From: Paenirhodobacter ferrireducens
Lineage (GTDB): Bacteria; Pseudomonadota; Alphaproteobacteria; Rhodobacterales; Rhodobacteraceae
DNA: 64,000 nt
Direction: 5' to 3'
Assembly (NCBI RefSeq): GCF_004022265.1
Contig: NZ_SAVB01000007.1
Coordinates: 117,950-181,949 of the forward strand
The position numbers and the translations under genes are program-made. This document shows, one piece after another, positions 35,506 through 44,702 of this stretch. Every line of letters starts with the position of its first letter. The stretch's first letter is position 1. Below the pieces are notes generated by a model, which made no database searches, was not told the origin of the DNA, and saw only the letters and a list, made by a program, of their open reading frames with translations.

Positions 35506-36443
35506 CCGATCACGCGATCTTTGCGCCGCGTGCGGGGCTTGTCGCGCGGGGCGTCGACTGGGTGATCCGCCATCCGCGGATGTTCACCTTCCTGATGATC
35601 CTGCCGATCGTGCTCTGGCTCGGCATCGTCTACATCGGCGCGCTGATCGCGCTGCTGATGCAGAGCTTCTTCTCGATCGACGAATTCTCGGGCGTGGTGC
35701 AGCACGAGTTCACGCTCAAGACCTATGCCGAGCTGCTGCGCCCGTCGAACTTCGACATCATCGTGCGCACCGTGGTGATGGCGGGCTCGGTCACGCTCGC
35801 CTCGGCGGTGCTGGCCTTCCCGATCGCCTATTTCGCCGCGCGCTACGCGAAGGGGAAATGGAAGGCGCTCTTCTACATCGGCGTCATGCTGCCCTTGTGG
35901 TCGAGCTATCTGGTCAAGGTCTATGCCTGGAAGCTGGTGCTGGCGAAGGAGGGCATCCTGAACTGGGTCTTTGCCAAGCTGCATCTGACCTGGGCGCTCG
36001 ACGGCATCCTGTCGCTGCCGGTGATCGGCGGCAACTCGCTCTCGGTCAGCTATCTCGGCACCTTCATCGTCTTCGTCTACATCTGGCTGCCCTACATGAT
36101 CATCCCGGTGCAGGCCTCGCTCGAACGGGTGCCGGGGCCGCTGCTCGAGGCCGCCTCGGACCTTGGCGCGACGCCGCGGCAGTCGTTCCGCATGGTGCTG
36201 TTCCCGCTCGCCCTGCCGGGCATCGTCGCGGGCTCGATCTTCACCTTCTCGCTGACGCTCGGCGATTACATCATCCCGCAGATCATCGGCTCCGGCCGGC
36301 TGTTCATCGGCCAGGCGGTCTACACCCAGCAGGGCACGGCCGGGAACATCCCGCTCGCCGCCGCCTTCACCGTGGTTCCGATCGTGCTCATGGGCTTCTA
36401 CCTGTGGGGCGCGCGCAAGATGGGGGCTTTCGATGCACTCTGA
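35502..36443 (+). CDS. ydcU: Polyamine-type ABC transporter permease (PotB/YdcU family)
   Basis: A 313-residue permease with a first helix at [26 protein letters not shown], the periplasmic loop [16 protein letters not shown] region, five further helices, and the EAA motif [28 protein letters not shown] at about 225-250. It overlaps the next permease by 11 bp. Confidence 0.92.
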   Translation: MTDHAIFAPRAGLVARGVDWVIRHPRMFTFLMILPIVLWLGIVYIGALIALLMQSFFSIDEFSGVVQHEFTLKTYAELLRPSNFDIIVRTVVMAGSVTLASAVLAFPIAYFAARYAKGKWKALFYIGVMLPLWSSYLVKVYAWKLVLAKEGILNWVFAKLHLTWALDGILSLPVIGGNSLSVSYLGTFIVFVYIWLPYMIIPVQASLERVPGPLLEAASDLGATPRQSFRMVLFPLALPGIVAGSIFTFSLTLGDYIIPQIIGSGRLFIGQAVYTQQGTAGNIPLAAAFTVVPIVLMGFYLWGARKMGAFDAL

Positions 36444-37242
36444 TACCAAGGCGCCGCTTGCGCTCAAACTCTCGGCGATCGGCGGGCTGATCTTCCTGCT
36501 CGCCCCGATCGCGCTGATCTTCCTTTATGCCTTCACCACCGAGGAAAAGAGCTATCAGTTCCCGCCGCCGGGGCTGACCCTGAAATGGCTGGGCGTGACG
36601 CTCGGGCGTGGCGATGTCTGGCAGGCGCTTGGCCTGTCGCTGAAGGTCGCGGCGATCTCGACCACGATCGCGCTGGTGCTGGGCACGCTGACGGCCGCCG
36701 CCGTCGCCCGCTCGCGCTTCTTCGGGCGCGAGGCGATCTCGCTGCTCGTGATCCTGCCGATCGCGCTGCCGGGCATCATCACCGGGATCTCGCTGCGCTC
36801 GGCTTTCGCGCTGCTCGACATCCCGTTCAGCACCTGGACGATCGTCCTTGGCCACGCGACCTTCTGCATCGTGGTCGTCTACAACAACGCCGTGGCGCGG
36901 TTCCGCCGCACCTCGGGCTCGCTCATCGACGCGGCGATGGATCTGGGCGCGGACGGGGTGCAGACCTTCCGCCTGGTGATCCTGCCCAACATCGGCACGG
37001 CGCTTCTGGCCGGCGGCATGCTCGCCTTCGCGCTGTCCTTCGACGAGGTGATCGTGACCACCTTCACCGCCGGCAACCAGTCGACCCTGCCGATCTGGAT
37101 GCTCGAGGAACTCGTCCGCCCGCGCCAGCGCCCGGTGACCAACGTCGTCGCCATGGCCGTGGTGCTGGTGACGGTGCTGCCGATCCTGGCCGCCTATTAC
37201 CTGACCAAAGACGGCGAAAACACCGCCGGTTCCGAGAAATGA
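36433..37242 (+). CDS. ydcV: Polyamine-type ABC transporter permease (PotC/YdcV family)
   Basis: A 269-residue permease with six hydrophobic segments, [15 protein letters not shown] in the first loop, and the EAA motif [24 protein letters not shown] at about 160-183. It completes the importer with the preceding genes and is followed after 17 bp by the dehydrogenase gene of the same operon. Confidence 0.92.
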   Translation: MHSDTKAPLALKLSAIGGLIFLLAPIALIFLYAFTTEEKSYQFPPPGLTLKWLGVTLGRGDVWQALGLSLKVAAISTTIALVLGTLTAAAVARSRFFGREAISLLVILPIALPGIITGISLRSAFALLDIPFSTWTIVLGHATFCIVVVYNNAVARFRRTSGSLIDAAMDLGADGVQTFRLVILPNIGTALLAGGMLAFALSFDEVIVTTFTAGNQSTLPIWMLEELVRPRQRPVTNVVAMAVVLVTVLPILAAYYLTKDGENTAGSEK

Positions 37243-37259
37243 CTGACTGGGAGACCTCC

Positions 37260-38684
37260 ATGCAAACGCAGATGCTGATCGGCGCCAACCTCGTTGCCGG
37301 CACCGAGACCGAGGAACAGATCCTCAACCCCCGCACCGGCGAGGTGATCGTCACCCTTCCCGAGGCCTCGCTCGCGCAGGTCGAGGCGGCGGTGACGGCC
37401 GCGACGACGGCCTTCACCACCTGGTCGCGCACCACGCCGGCCGAGCGCTCGGGCTATCTGCTGAAGATCGCCGAGAAGATCGAGGCCGAGGCGGCGACGC
37501 TCGCCGGGCTCGAGGCGCTCAACTGCGGCAAGCCGGGGCATATGGCGCTCGGCGACGAGCTGCCGGCGATCATCGACTGCTTCCGCTTCTTCGCGGGCGC
37601 CGTGCGCACCATGCACGGGCCGGTGGCGGGCGAATACCTGCCTGGCCATACCTCGATGATCCGGCGCGATCCGATCGGCGTCGTCGCCTCGATCGCGCCC
37701 TGGAACTATCCGCTGATGATGATGGCCTGGAAGATCGCGCCGGCGATCGGCGCGGGCAACACCGTGGTGTTCAAGCCCTCGGAACAGACGCCGCTGACGG
37801 CGCTCGCGATGGCGAAGATCTTTGCCGAGGTGCTGCCCGAGGGCGTCGTGAACATCGTCCTCGGCCGTGGCGAGACCGTGGGCTCGGCCCTCATCAACCA
37901 CCCGAAGGTGGCGATGATCTCGCTCACCGGCGACATCGCGACCGGGCGCAAGATGCTTGAGGCCGCGACCCGCACGATCAAGCGCACCCATCTGGAACTT
38001 GGCGGCAAGGCGCCGGTGATCCTGTTCGACGATGCCGACATCGAGGCGGCCGTCGCGGGGCTGCGCGCCTTCGGCTATTACAACGCCGGGCAGGACTGCA
38101 CCGCCGCCTGCCGGATCTATGCGCAATCGGGCGTCTACGAGAAATTCGTGGCCGAGCTTGCCGCCGCGGTCTCGACCATCGGTTTCGGCAACGAGGACGA
38201 CAGCCTGAACGAGATGGGGCCGCTCATTTCGCCGCGGCAGCGCGACCGCGTCGCCTCCTTCGTCGCCCGCGCGCGTGAACAGAACCACATCGAGGTCGCC
38301 ACCGGCGGCGAGATCCCCGAGGGCAAGGGCTTCTTCTACAAGCCGACCGTCATCGCGGGCGCCCTGCAATCGGACGAGATCGTCCGGCGCGAGGTCTTCG
38401 GCCCCGTTGTCTCGGTCACCCGCTTCGACGAGCCGGAAGAGGCGATCGGCTGGGCGAATGACTCGGACTATGGTCTGGCGTCGTCGGTCTGGACCAAGGA
38501 CGTGAGCAAGGGCCTCTCGGTCGCCTCGCGGCTGCAATACGGCTGCACCTGGGTGAACACCCACTTCATGCTGACGAACGAGATGCCGCATGGCGGGCTG
38601 AAGCAGTCGGGCTATGGCAAGGACATGTCGATCTATGCGCTCGAGGATTACTCGGTCGTGCGGCATGTGATGATCGCGCTCTGA
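37260..38684 (+). CDS. ydcW: Aminobutyraldehyde-type aldehyde dehydrogenase
   Basis: A 474-residue ALDH with Glu in LELGGKAPV (about 243) and catalytic Cys in [13 protein letters not shown] (about 280). The sequence follows E. coli PatD/YdcW (gamma-aminobutyraldehyde dehydrogenase): [21 protein letters not shown] at the N-terminus, [26 protein letters not shown] and the [15 protein letters not shown] ending. It would oxidise the aldehyde made from putrescine by transamination. Position as the last gene of a ydcSTUV-like operon supports this. A strong terminator follows. Confidence 0.88.
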   Translation: MQTQMLIGANLVAGTETEEQILNPRTGEVIVTLPEASLAQVEAAVTAATTAFTTWSRTTPAERSGYLLKIAEKIEAEAATLAGLEALNCGKPGHMALGDELPAIIDCFRFFAGAVRTMHGPVAGEYLPGHTSMIRRDPIGVVASIAPWNYPLMMMAWKIAPAIGAGNTVVFKPSEQTPLTALAMAKIFAEVLPEGVVNIVLGRGETVGSALINHPKVAMISLTGDIATGRKMLEAATRTIKRTHLELGGKAPVILFDDADIEAAVAGLRAFGYYNAGQDCTAACRIYAQSGVYEKFVAELAAAVSTIGFGNEDDSLNEMGPLISPRQRDRVASFVARAREQNHIEVATGGEIPEGKGFFYKPTVIAGALQSDEIVRREVFGPVVSVTRFDEPEEAIGWANDSDYGLASSVWTKDVSKGLSVASRLQYGCTWVNTHFMLTNEMPHGGLKQSGYGKDMSIYALEDYSVVRHVMIAL

Positions 38685-38724
38685 TCCCCTGGCGGCGGGG
38701 CAGGGCGCCCCGCTGCCACCTTCG

Positions 38725-38764
38725 GGCCCGCGCAGCACCTTCACGGTGCCGCGCGGGCCTTTTT
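38725..38764 (+). terminator. Intrinsic terminator of the polyamine operon
   Basis: A 15-bp stem (38725-38739 with 38745-38759, 14 pairs matching) around TTCAC, followed by TTTTT. It lies 40 bp after the dehydrogenase stop. Confidence 0.88.
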
Positions 38765-39034
38765 GCATCCACCGGGGCGGTGCCCGTGTCATTGTGCCGC
38801 GCCCGCAGGCCGGGGCCGGGGTGAGGTGCCGTGGCAGCATCGGTGGCGGGATGAAATTCATTATATTGCAATGTGATGACGTCTCGTCTGTGGCCCGCTT
38901 CCGGCGTCGTCTCCAAACGCGATCGGATCTTCCCCCTCGGGTAAACCCCTAGAGGCTGCGGGCTAACCCCGGATTGCCGGCAAGGGGGCTGCTTCCTAGC
39001 CTCGGGCAAGGGCAGAAGAGTGGAAGTGATCGCC
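38765..39034. other. Intergenic region before the five-haem cytochrome gene
   Basis: About 270 bp without a gene that I can support. An AT-rich island (ATTCATTATATTGCAATG, about 38853-38870) stands out from the GC-rich surroundings and is the best candidate for the cytochrome promoter. No palindromic operator stood out. Confidence 0.35.
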
Positions 39035-41119
39035 ATGGCTACGGACAAGACAAGTCGCAAGGGGAAATATGCAGCCGCCGTCGGGGTGGTCGCGGTGCTG
39101 GCCGGGGGGACGGCGCTGTTCCTCGCCCGGCCGCCGGCCCTCGAGGCGGTGACGCCCGGCTTCACCGGCGAGGCGAGCGCCGACCTGATCGCGCGTGGCC
39201 GCTACATCGCCGAGCTTGGCGACTGCGTCGCCTGCCATACCGCGAAGGACGGGGTGGAGATGGCGGGCGGGCTTGCCCTCGAAAGCCCGATGGGCACGAT
39301 CTGGTCGACCAACATCACCCCCGACCCGGAAACCGGCATCGGCGGCTGGAGCTATGCCGAGTTCGACCGCGCGATGCGCAAGGGCGTGGCGGCGGACGGT
39401 CGTCACCTCTATCCGGCGATGCCCTATCCCTCCTATGCCAAGATGACCGAGGCCGACATGGGCGCGCTCTGGGCCTATCTCAGCCAGGGCCTTGCGCCGG
39501 TGAGCCAAGCGGCGCCGGAAACCGAGCTCGGCTTCCCGTTCAACCAGCGCTGGGGCATGGCCTACTGGAACACCGCCTTCCTGAAAAGCGCCCCCTTCAC
39601 CCCCGATCCGTCGAAGGATGCGGTGTGGAACCGCGGCGCCTATCTGGTGCAGAGCCTGGGCCATTGCGGCGCCTGCCACACGCCCCGCGGCATCGGCTTC
39701 CAGGAGGTCACCATGGACGGCACCGGGCCGCAGGGCGACAAGTTCCTGTCGGGCGCGCAGGTCGAGAACTGGAACGCCGTCAACCTGCGCAACCTGTGGA
39801 CCGTCTCGGACATGGTGCGGTTGCTGAAGACCGGGCAGAACCGCTTTGCCACCGTTTCGGGCAGCATGGTCGACGTGATCTCGCATTCGACGCAGCATTT
39901 CTCGGATCTCGATCTGACGGCGATGGCGGTCTACATGAAATCGCTGCCCGCCGACCGGCCGGAACAGCCGACCAGCCCCGAAGACGTGGTCGCCGCGCTG
40001 GTGCCCGAGACCACCTGGACCACGCCGGGCGGGCTTGGCTATGCGCAGTTCTGCTCGGATTGCCACCGCCCGAACGGCGAGGGCGTGCCCGGCGTCTTCC
40101 CGCCCTTCGGCGGCAACCACACGATCTCGGCCGAAGATCCCGCGACGCTCATCCACATCACCCTGACCGGCGGGCAAAGCGCGGTGACGGCGGCCCATCC
40201 GCGCGCCTTCCACATGCCGGGCTTTGCCAAGCTCGGCGATGACGAGATCGCGCAGATCCTCAGCTTCGTGCGCGAGAACTTCGGTGCGGGCGCCGCGCCG
40301 GTGACGCCCGAGGCGGTGGCAAAGGCCCGTGCGGCGATCGGCCCCGAGGTCGACAGCGCAACCTTCGAGACGCCGCGGCTTGCCGCGATGCTCGGCGCGC
40401 CGAATGCCGATCAGCTGGTGCGCGGTATGCGGCTGAATGCCGAGACCCGTGACCTGCTGCCCGGCAATGTCGGCGATGACCTGAACTGCACCTCGTGCCA
40501 CCTGAATGCGGGCACGGTGGCCGATGGCTCGCCCTATGTCGGCATCACCGCCTTCTTCCCCTCCTATCAGCAGCGCGCCGGCAAGGTCATCACCATGGAG
40601 GACCGCATCAACGGTTGCTTCCGCCGCTCGATGAACGGCAAGCCGCTGGCGAAGGACGGCCCCGACATGCTGGCGATGCTGGCCTATTTCGACTGGATGA
40701 AGGGCGAGACCAAGCCCGAGGACAAGGTCGAGGGCCGTGGCATCGGCAAGGTCGATACCAAGCTGATCCCCGATCCGGTGCGCGGCAAGACGCTCTATGC
40801 CGAGCAATGCGCCGCCTGCCATGGCGAGAATGGCGAGGGGCTGACCGATGCCGCCGGCCGGGTGGTCTATCCGCCGCTCTGGGGCGAGCGCTCGTTCAAC
40901 ATCGGCGCCGGCATGGCCCGCACCTTCAAGGCCGCCGCCTTCGTCAAGCAGAACATGCCGATCGCGGCGCATGGCAAGTTCCCGCTCGGGCAGGGGGGGC
41001 TGTCGGATCAGGACGCGCTCGACGTGGCGGAATATTTCACCCACATGCCGCGCCCCGACTTCCCCGACAAGGTGAAGGACTGGCCGAAGGACCCGAAACC
41101 GAAGGACGCGCGTTACTGA
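39035..41119 (+). CDS. Five-haem cytochrome c: AdhB-type tri-haem part fused to a TsdA-like di-haem domain
   Basis: A 694-residue protein with one N-terminal membrane anchor or uncleaved signal (AAAVGVVAVLAGGTALFLA) and five CxxCH motifs: Cys64 (CVACH), 211 (CGACH), 340 (CSDCH), 485 (CTSCH) and 592 (CAACH). Residues about 50-440 match the tri-haem cytochrome subunit of membrane dehydrogenases such as AdhB (GRYIAELGDCVACHTAKDG, STNITPDPETGIGGWS). Residues about 450-680 match the thiosulfate dehydrogenase TsdA, with EDRINGCFRRSMNGKPL, in which Cys528 fits TsdA's unusual haem-ligating cysteine, then PPLWGERSFNIGAGM and NMP. It probably works in the periplasm; it stands alone with its own terminator. 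Function as thiosulfate dehydrogenase is inferred. Confidence 0.82.
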   Translation: MATDKTSRKGKYAAAVGVVAVLAGGTALFLARPPALEAVTPGFTGEASADLIARGRYIAELGDCVACHTAKDGVEMAGGLALESPMGTIWSTNITPDPETGIGGWSYAEFDRAMRKGVAADGRHLYPAMPYPSYAKMTEADMGALWAYLSQGLAPVSQAAPETELGFPFNQRWGMAYWNTAFLKSAPFTPDPSKDAVWNRGAYLVQSLGHCGACHTPRGIGFQEVTMDGTGPQGDKFLSGAQVENWNAVNLRNLWTVSDMVRLLKTGQNRFATVSGSMVDVISHSTQHFSDLDLTAMAVYMKSLPADRPEQPTSPEDVVAALVPETTWTTPGGLGYAQFCSDCHRPNGEGVPGVFPPFGGNHTISAEDPATLIHITLTGGQSAVTAAHPRAFHMPGFAKLGDDEIAQILSFVRENFGAGAAPVTPEAVAKARAAIGPEVDSATFETPRLAAMLGAPNADQLVRGMRLNAETRDLLPGNVGDDLNCTSCHLNAGTVADGSPYVGITAFFPSYQQRAGKVITMEDRINGCFRRSMNGKPLAKDGPDMLAMLAYFDWMKGETKPEDKVEGRGIGKVDTKLIPDPVRGKTLYAEQCAACHGENGEGLTDAAGRVVYPPLWGERSFNIGAGMARTFKAAAFVKQNMPIAAHGKFPLGQGGLSDQDALDVAEYFTHMPRPDFPDKVKDWPKDPKPKDARY

Positions 41120-41145
41120 TCCCACAATCCCGCGTCCTGCGTCCG

Positions 41146-41184
41146 CGGCCGGCCCCTCGTCCCGGGGCCGGCCGTTTTCTTTTG
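41146..41184. terminator. Strong intrinsic terminator between cytochrome gene and pcaF
   Basis: A perfect 11-bp stem (CGGCCGGCCCC at 41146-41156 with GGGGCCGGCCG at 41164-41174), 7-nt loop, then TTTTCTTTT. It terminates the cytochrome transcript and lies just before the convergent pcaF stop. Confidence 0.88.
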
Positions 41185-41188
41185 GGGC

Positions 41189-42391
41189 TCAGACCCGCTC
41201 GAGCGCGATCGCGATGCCCTGACCGACGCCGATGCACATGGTGGAGAGCGAGCGCTTGCCGCCGGTCTTCAGCAGCTCGAGCGCGGCGGTGCCGGTGATC
41301 CGCGCGCCGGACATGCCAAGCGGATGGCCAAGCGCGATCGCGCCGCCGTTCGGGTTCACCCGCGCATCGTCATCGGCGATACCAAGCGCGCGCAGCGTGG
41401 CGAGGCCCTGGCTCGCGAAGGCCTCGTTCAGCTCGATCACGTCGAAATCCGCTTGGCTCAGGCCAAGCCGCGCCATCAGCTTTTGCGAGGCGGGCGCCGG
41501 GCCGAAGCCCATGATCCGCGGCGCGACGCCGGTCGCGGCCCCGCCCAGCACCCGCGCGATCGGGGTCAGCCCGTGCCGCCGTGCCGCCGCCTCCGAGGCG
41601 AGGATCAGCGCTGCGGCGCCGTCATTCACGCCGCTCGCATTGCCCGCGGTGACCGTGCCGCCCGTCTTCACGATGGCCCTGAGGCCCGAGAGCGCCTCGA
41701 TCGTGGTGGCGCGCGGATGCTCGTCGCGGTCGACGATCTTCGGCTCGCCCTTGCGGTTCGGGATCTCGACCGGGGTGATCTCCTGCGCGAGCCGGCCGTT
41801 TTCCTGCGCCGCCGCGGCCTTCGCCTGGCTGCGCAGCGCGAAGGCGTCCTGATCGGCGCGCGAGATGGCGAAGTCCTCGGCGACGTTCTCGGCGGTCTCG
41901 GGCATGCTGTCGACGCCGTATTGCGCCTTCATCAGCGGGTTGACGAAGCGCCAGCCGATCGTCGTGTCATGCACCTCGGCCGCGCGCGAAAAGGCGCTTT
42001 CGGCCTTGGGCATCACGAAGGGCGCGCGCGACATGCTCTCGACGCCGCCGGCGATCATCAGATCGGCCTCGCCCGCCTTGATCGCGCGGGCGGCGGTCAG
42101 CACGGCGTCCATGCCCGAGCCGCACAGCCGGTTGATCGTCGTGCCCGGCACCGTGACCGGCAGACCCGCAAGCAGCAGCGACATGCGCGCGACGTTGCGG
42201 TTGTCTTCGCCCGCCTGATTGGCGCAGCCGAAGATCACGTCATCGACGGCGGCCCAGTCGACATTCGGGTTGCGCGTCATCAGCGCGCGCAGCGGGATGG
42301 CGCCCAGATCGTCGGTGCGCACGGTGGCGAGTGCGCCGCCAAAGCGGCCGATCGGCGTGCGGATGTAGTCGCAGATGAAAACGTCGGTCAT
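41189..42391 (-). CDS. pcaF: Beta-ketoadipyl-CoA thiolase
   Basis: A 400-residue thiolase. The acyl-binding Cys is in NRLCGSGMDAV (about 90), the GHP motif in [19 protein letters not shown], and the second Cys in TMCIGVGQG. The N-terminus [19 protein letters not shown] and the INRLCGSGMDAV/DSMPETAENVAE pattern are typical of PcaF/PaaJ. It splits beta-ketoadipyl-CoA to succinyl-CoA and acetyl-CoA. It follows pcaIJ with a 1-nt gap, which supports the role. A close paralogue lies at 62417-63619. Confidence 0.9.
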   Translation of the reverse strand: MTDVFICDYIRTPIGRFGGALATVRTDDLGAIPLRALMTRNPNVDWAAVDDVIFGCANQAGEDNRNVARMSLLLAGLPVTVPGTTINRLCGSGMDAVLTAARAIKAGEADLMIAGGVESMSRAPFVMPKAESAFSRAAEVHDTTIGWRFVNPLMKAQYGVDSMPETAENVAEDFAISRADQDAFALRSQAKAAAAQENGRLAQEITPVEIPNRKGEPKIVDRDEHPRATTIEALSGLRAIVKTGGTVTAGNASGVNDGAAALILASEAAARRHGLTPIARVLGGAATGVAPRIMGFGPAPASQKLMARLGLSQADFDVIELNEAFASQGLATLRALGIADDDARVNPNGGAIALGHPLGMSGARITGTAALELLKTGGKRSLSTMCIGVGQGIAIALERV

Positions 42392-42392
42392 C

Positions 42393-43064
42393 TCAGAGCT
42401 CCGGAGTGATGAGGTCGGCGACCGCGCCGTCAAGGTGCAGCGTGGCGCCGGTGACGGCCTGAAGGTCATCGAAGGAAAGCGCGGGCAGCTTCTCGCGCAG
42501 CACGAAATGGCCGTCCTCGATGTCGATCACCGCAAGGCTGGTGTAGACCCGGGTGACGCAGCCCACCCCGGTCAGCGGCAGGGTGCAGGCCTGAAGCAGC
42601 TTCGGCTTGCCGTCCTTGGTGACGTGGTCGGTGATGACGGCGACGCGCTTGGCGCCATGGACAAGGTCCATCGCGCCGCCGACGGCGGGCACGCCCTTCG
42701 GCCCGGTCGACCAGTTCGCCAGATCGCCGGTCTCGGCCACCTGATAGGCGCCGAGGATCGCCACGTCGAGATGGCCGCCGCGCACCATGGCAAAACTGTC
42801 GGCATGGTGGAAGAAGGCGGCACCGGGCTTCAGCGTGATCGCTTTCTTGCCGGCGTTGATCAGATCCCAGTCCTCGGTGCCGGGGGCGGGCGCCTCGCCG
42901 AAGCCGAGCACGCCGTTCTCGGTATGGAACACCGCCTCGCGGCCGGGCGGCTGGAACTTCGCCACCATCTCGGGGAAACCGATGCCGAGGTTGACATAGG
43001 CGCCGTCGGCGATGTCCTGCGCCGCGCGCCAGGCGATCTGCGCGTTCGAAAGCTTGCTGGTCAT
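42393..43064 (-). CDS. pcaJ: 3-oxoadipate CoA-transferase, subunit B
   Basis: A 223-residue family-I CoA-transferase beta subunit. The catalytic Glu lies in FHTENGVLGFGEAP (about residue 50), preceded by the GAYVNLGIGFPEMVAKF motif of the family. With PcaI it transfers CoA from succinyl-CoA to 3-oxoadipate. Its ATG overlaps the pcaI stop as ATGA. The assignment to oxoadipate and not acetoacetate rests on the pcaF neighbour. Confidence 0.88.
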   Translation of the reverse strand: MTSKLSNAQIAWRAAQDIADGAYVNLGIGFPEMVAKFQPPGREAVFHTENGVLGFGEAPAPGTEDWDLINAGKKAITLKPGAAFFHHADSFAMVRGGHLDVAILGAYQVAETGDLANWSTGPKGVPAVGGAMDLVHGAKRVAVITDHVTKDGKPKLLQACTLPLTGVGCVTRVYTSLAVIDIEDGHFVLREKLPALSFDDLQAVTGATLHLDGAVADLITPEL

Positions 43065-43795
43065 GCCGTCACCTCCGGGTAATGGGCATTGGCGCGGTTC
43101 AGCGCCTCTTCCTGCGCGGGGGCGGGGACCTCGACGATGCCCTGCACGAAGATGCCCGGGGTGATCACCTGCTCGGGCTCGATCCCGCCCGGCTCCACGG
43201 CGTGGCTGACCTGCGCGATAGTGCGCGCGGCGGCCATCGCCATCAGCGGGTTGAAGTTGCGCGCGGCCATCCGGAAGGTCAGGTTGCCATGGTGATCGCC
43301 GAGCTCCGCCTTGATCAGCGCGACATCGGCCTTGAGCCAGCGTTCGCGCACATAAGGCCGCCCGTCGAACTCCTCGACCGGCTTGCCCTGCGCCAGATCG
43401 GTGCCATAGCTCGTCGGCGTGTAGAAGGCCGGGATGCCGGCGCCGCCGGCGCGGATGCGCTCGGCCAGCGTGCCCTGCGGCACCAGTTCCAGCGCGATCT
43501 TGCCGGCCAGATAGAGCTCGGTGAACACCTTCGGGTCGGCCGAGCGCGGGAAGGAGCAGATCAGCTTCGCCACCATCCCCTGTTCGATCAGCGCCGCAAG
43601 CCCGACATGGCCATTGCCGGCGTTGTTGTTGACGACGGTCAGGTTCTTCGGGCTGCCCGTGGCGATGAAGCGGTCGATCAGCGCGTGAATGAGCTCGATC
43701 GGTGCGCCCGAGCCGCCGAAGCCGCCGATCATCACCACCGCCCCGTCCTCGATGCCGGCCACCGCCTCGGCCAGTGTCGCGATGCGTTTGTCCAT
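43061..43795 (-). CDS. pcaI: 3-oxoadipate CoA-transferase, subunit A
   Basis: A 244-residue family-I CoA-transferase alpha subunit. Signatures are IEDGAVVMIGGFGGSGAPIELIHAL, NNNAGNGHVGLAALIEQGMV and GAGIPAFYTPTSYGTDLAQGKPVEEFDG. It is the first gene of the pcaIJF operon, and the GGAG-type ribosome-binding site lies just upstream of the ATG at 43793-43795. No pca regulator is adjacent. Confidence 0.88.
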   Translation of the reverse strand: MDKRIATLAEAVAGIEDGAVVMIGGFGGSGAPIELIHALIDRFIATGSPKNLTVVNNNAGNGHVGLAALIEQGMVAKLICSFPRSADPKVFTELYLAGKIALELVPQGTLAERIRAGGAGIPAFYTPTSYGTDLAQGKPVEEFDGRPYVRERWLKADVALIKAELGDHHGNLTFRMAARNFNPLMAMAAARTIAQVSHAVEPGGIEPEQVITPGIFVQGIVEVPAPAQEEALNRANAHYPEVTA

Positions 43796-44219
43796 GGTCT
43801 CCTCCGATTGGATTGAGCGACCCTAGGCGCGGACCGGCCGCCCGGCGAAGCCCTATCGTGCGCATTGCGATATTTGTTTGGATTATGGAAATTTTCGTGC
43901 GGATGGCGAACAAACTGGCGCCATCGTCATGCGGAGGCACGGCGGAGCGTGCTCGCGGCGGTCGCGGAGCGGCCGCTGCGACTCGGCTGTGCCGCGGGGC
44001 GGGGACGCCGGAGCGGCCGGGGCTGCGGCGCGCCGCGCTGATGTGTCCGTCAGGCGGACACTTCCGGCGTCAGGCTTCGTTTCCGCGCCATGCCTCCGCT
44101 ATCCCGGGGGCGGGAGTGATGGCTTGCGGTTTGGGAGAACCGACGGCCACCTGCAAAGACATCGGGACGAGCGCGCCGCGACAGTGCGGCGGCGCGGCGC
44201 TTGGGAGGGCGCGGGACAC
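43796..44219. other. Divergent intergenic region between pcaI and the TRAP operon
   Basis: 424 bp without a gene I can support. Near pcaI there is an AT-rich patch (about 43865-43915) suitable for the pca promoter. The TRAP side is GC-rich and carries the 17-bp palindrome at 44044-44060. A frame open upstream of the first TRAP gene across this region has no start with a ribosome-binding site, and I treat it as chance. Confidence 0.45.
44044..44060. promoter_or_regulatory. Palindrome TGTCCG-N5-CGGACA upstream of the TRAP operon
   Basis: TGTCCGTCAGGCGGACA has the same 6-bp arms and same 5-bp spacing as the palindrome before the alcohol dehydrogenase (26895-26911). It is 160 bp upstream of the first TRAP gene. 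It may be an activator site shared by both promoters, or a stable leader hairpin (7-bp arms when one flanking base pair is added). Confidence 0.5.
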
Positions 44220-44702
44220 ATGGTGCGCAAGACCAATCCATTGATTTCCGTGGCGCTTCTTAGCGCGGCGGCAGGCTGTTTCCTGCTTGGTGCCGGGGTC
44301 ACCGTGGCCGATGTGATCCTGCGCAAGCTGGGCGGCATCAATGTCCGCGGCGCGATCGAGCTGACCTCCTATTCGATCGGCTTCGGGGCGCTGCTGTCGA
44401 TGCCGGTGTGCTATGCGCTGCGCAGCCACGTCACCGCGAAACTGCTGTCCGAGCTGATGCCGACCCTGTTCCTGCGCCCGCTCGGCCGGCTCGGCGCGGT
44501 GGCCTCGCTGGTCTTTGCCGGGCTGATGGTGTGGATCGTCGGCGCCAATGCGCTGTCGAAACTCGGCTCGCCCGAGACCTCGGCCGATCTCGGCCTGCCG
44601 ATGCCGGCGATGCTCTCGGTCGCCGCGGTGACGCTGGCGGCGGCGCTGTTCGCCGCCTGCGTCGGGCTCTGGCTGGAATGGCGCCGGGGGGCCGCGGAAT
44701 GA
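44220..44702 (+). CDS. TRAP transporter small membrane subunit (DctQ type)
   Basis: A 160-residue protein with four hydrophobic helices and the DctQ-family segment VADVILRKLGGINVRGAIELTSYSIGFGALLSMP near its start. It couples the binding protein to the large DctM subunit. Its stop overlaps the dctM start by 4 bp. The ATG at 44220 follows GGGCGCGGG, a weak ribosome-binding site, but it gives the right length. Confidence 0.88.
   Translation: MVRKTNPLISVALLSAAAGCFLLGAGVTVADVILRKLGGINVRGAIELTSYSIGFGALLSMPVCYALRSHVTAKLLSELMPTLFLRPLGRLGAVASLVFAGLMVWIVGANALSKLGSPETSADLGLPMPAMLSVAAVTLAAALFAACVGLWLEWRRGAAE

Noticed and set aside
43878..44219. Upstream extension of the first TRAP gene through the intergenic region
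   Set aside because: The added residues are Arg/Gly/Ala-rich without a membrane segment, and the palindrome at 44044-44060 would fall inside the gene.
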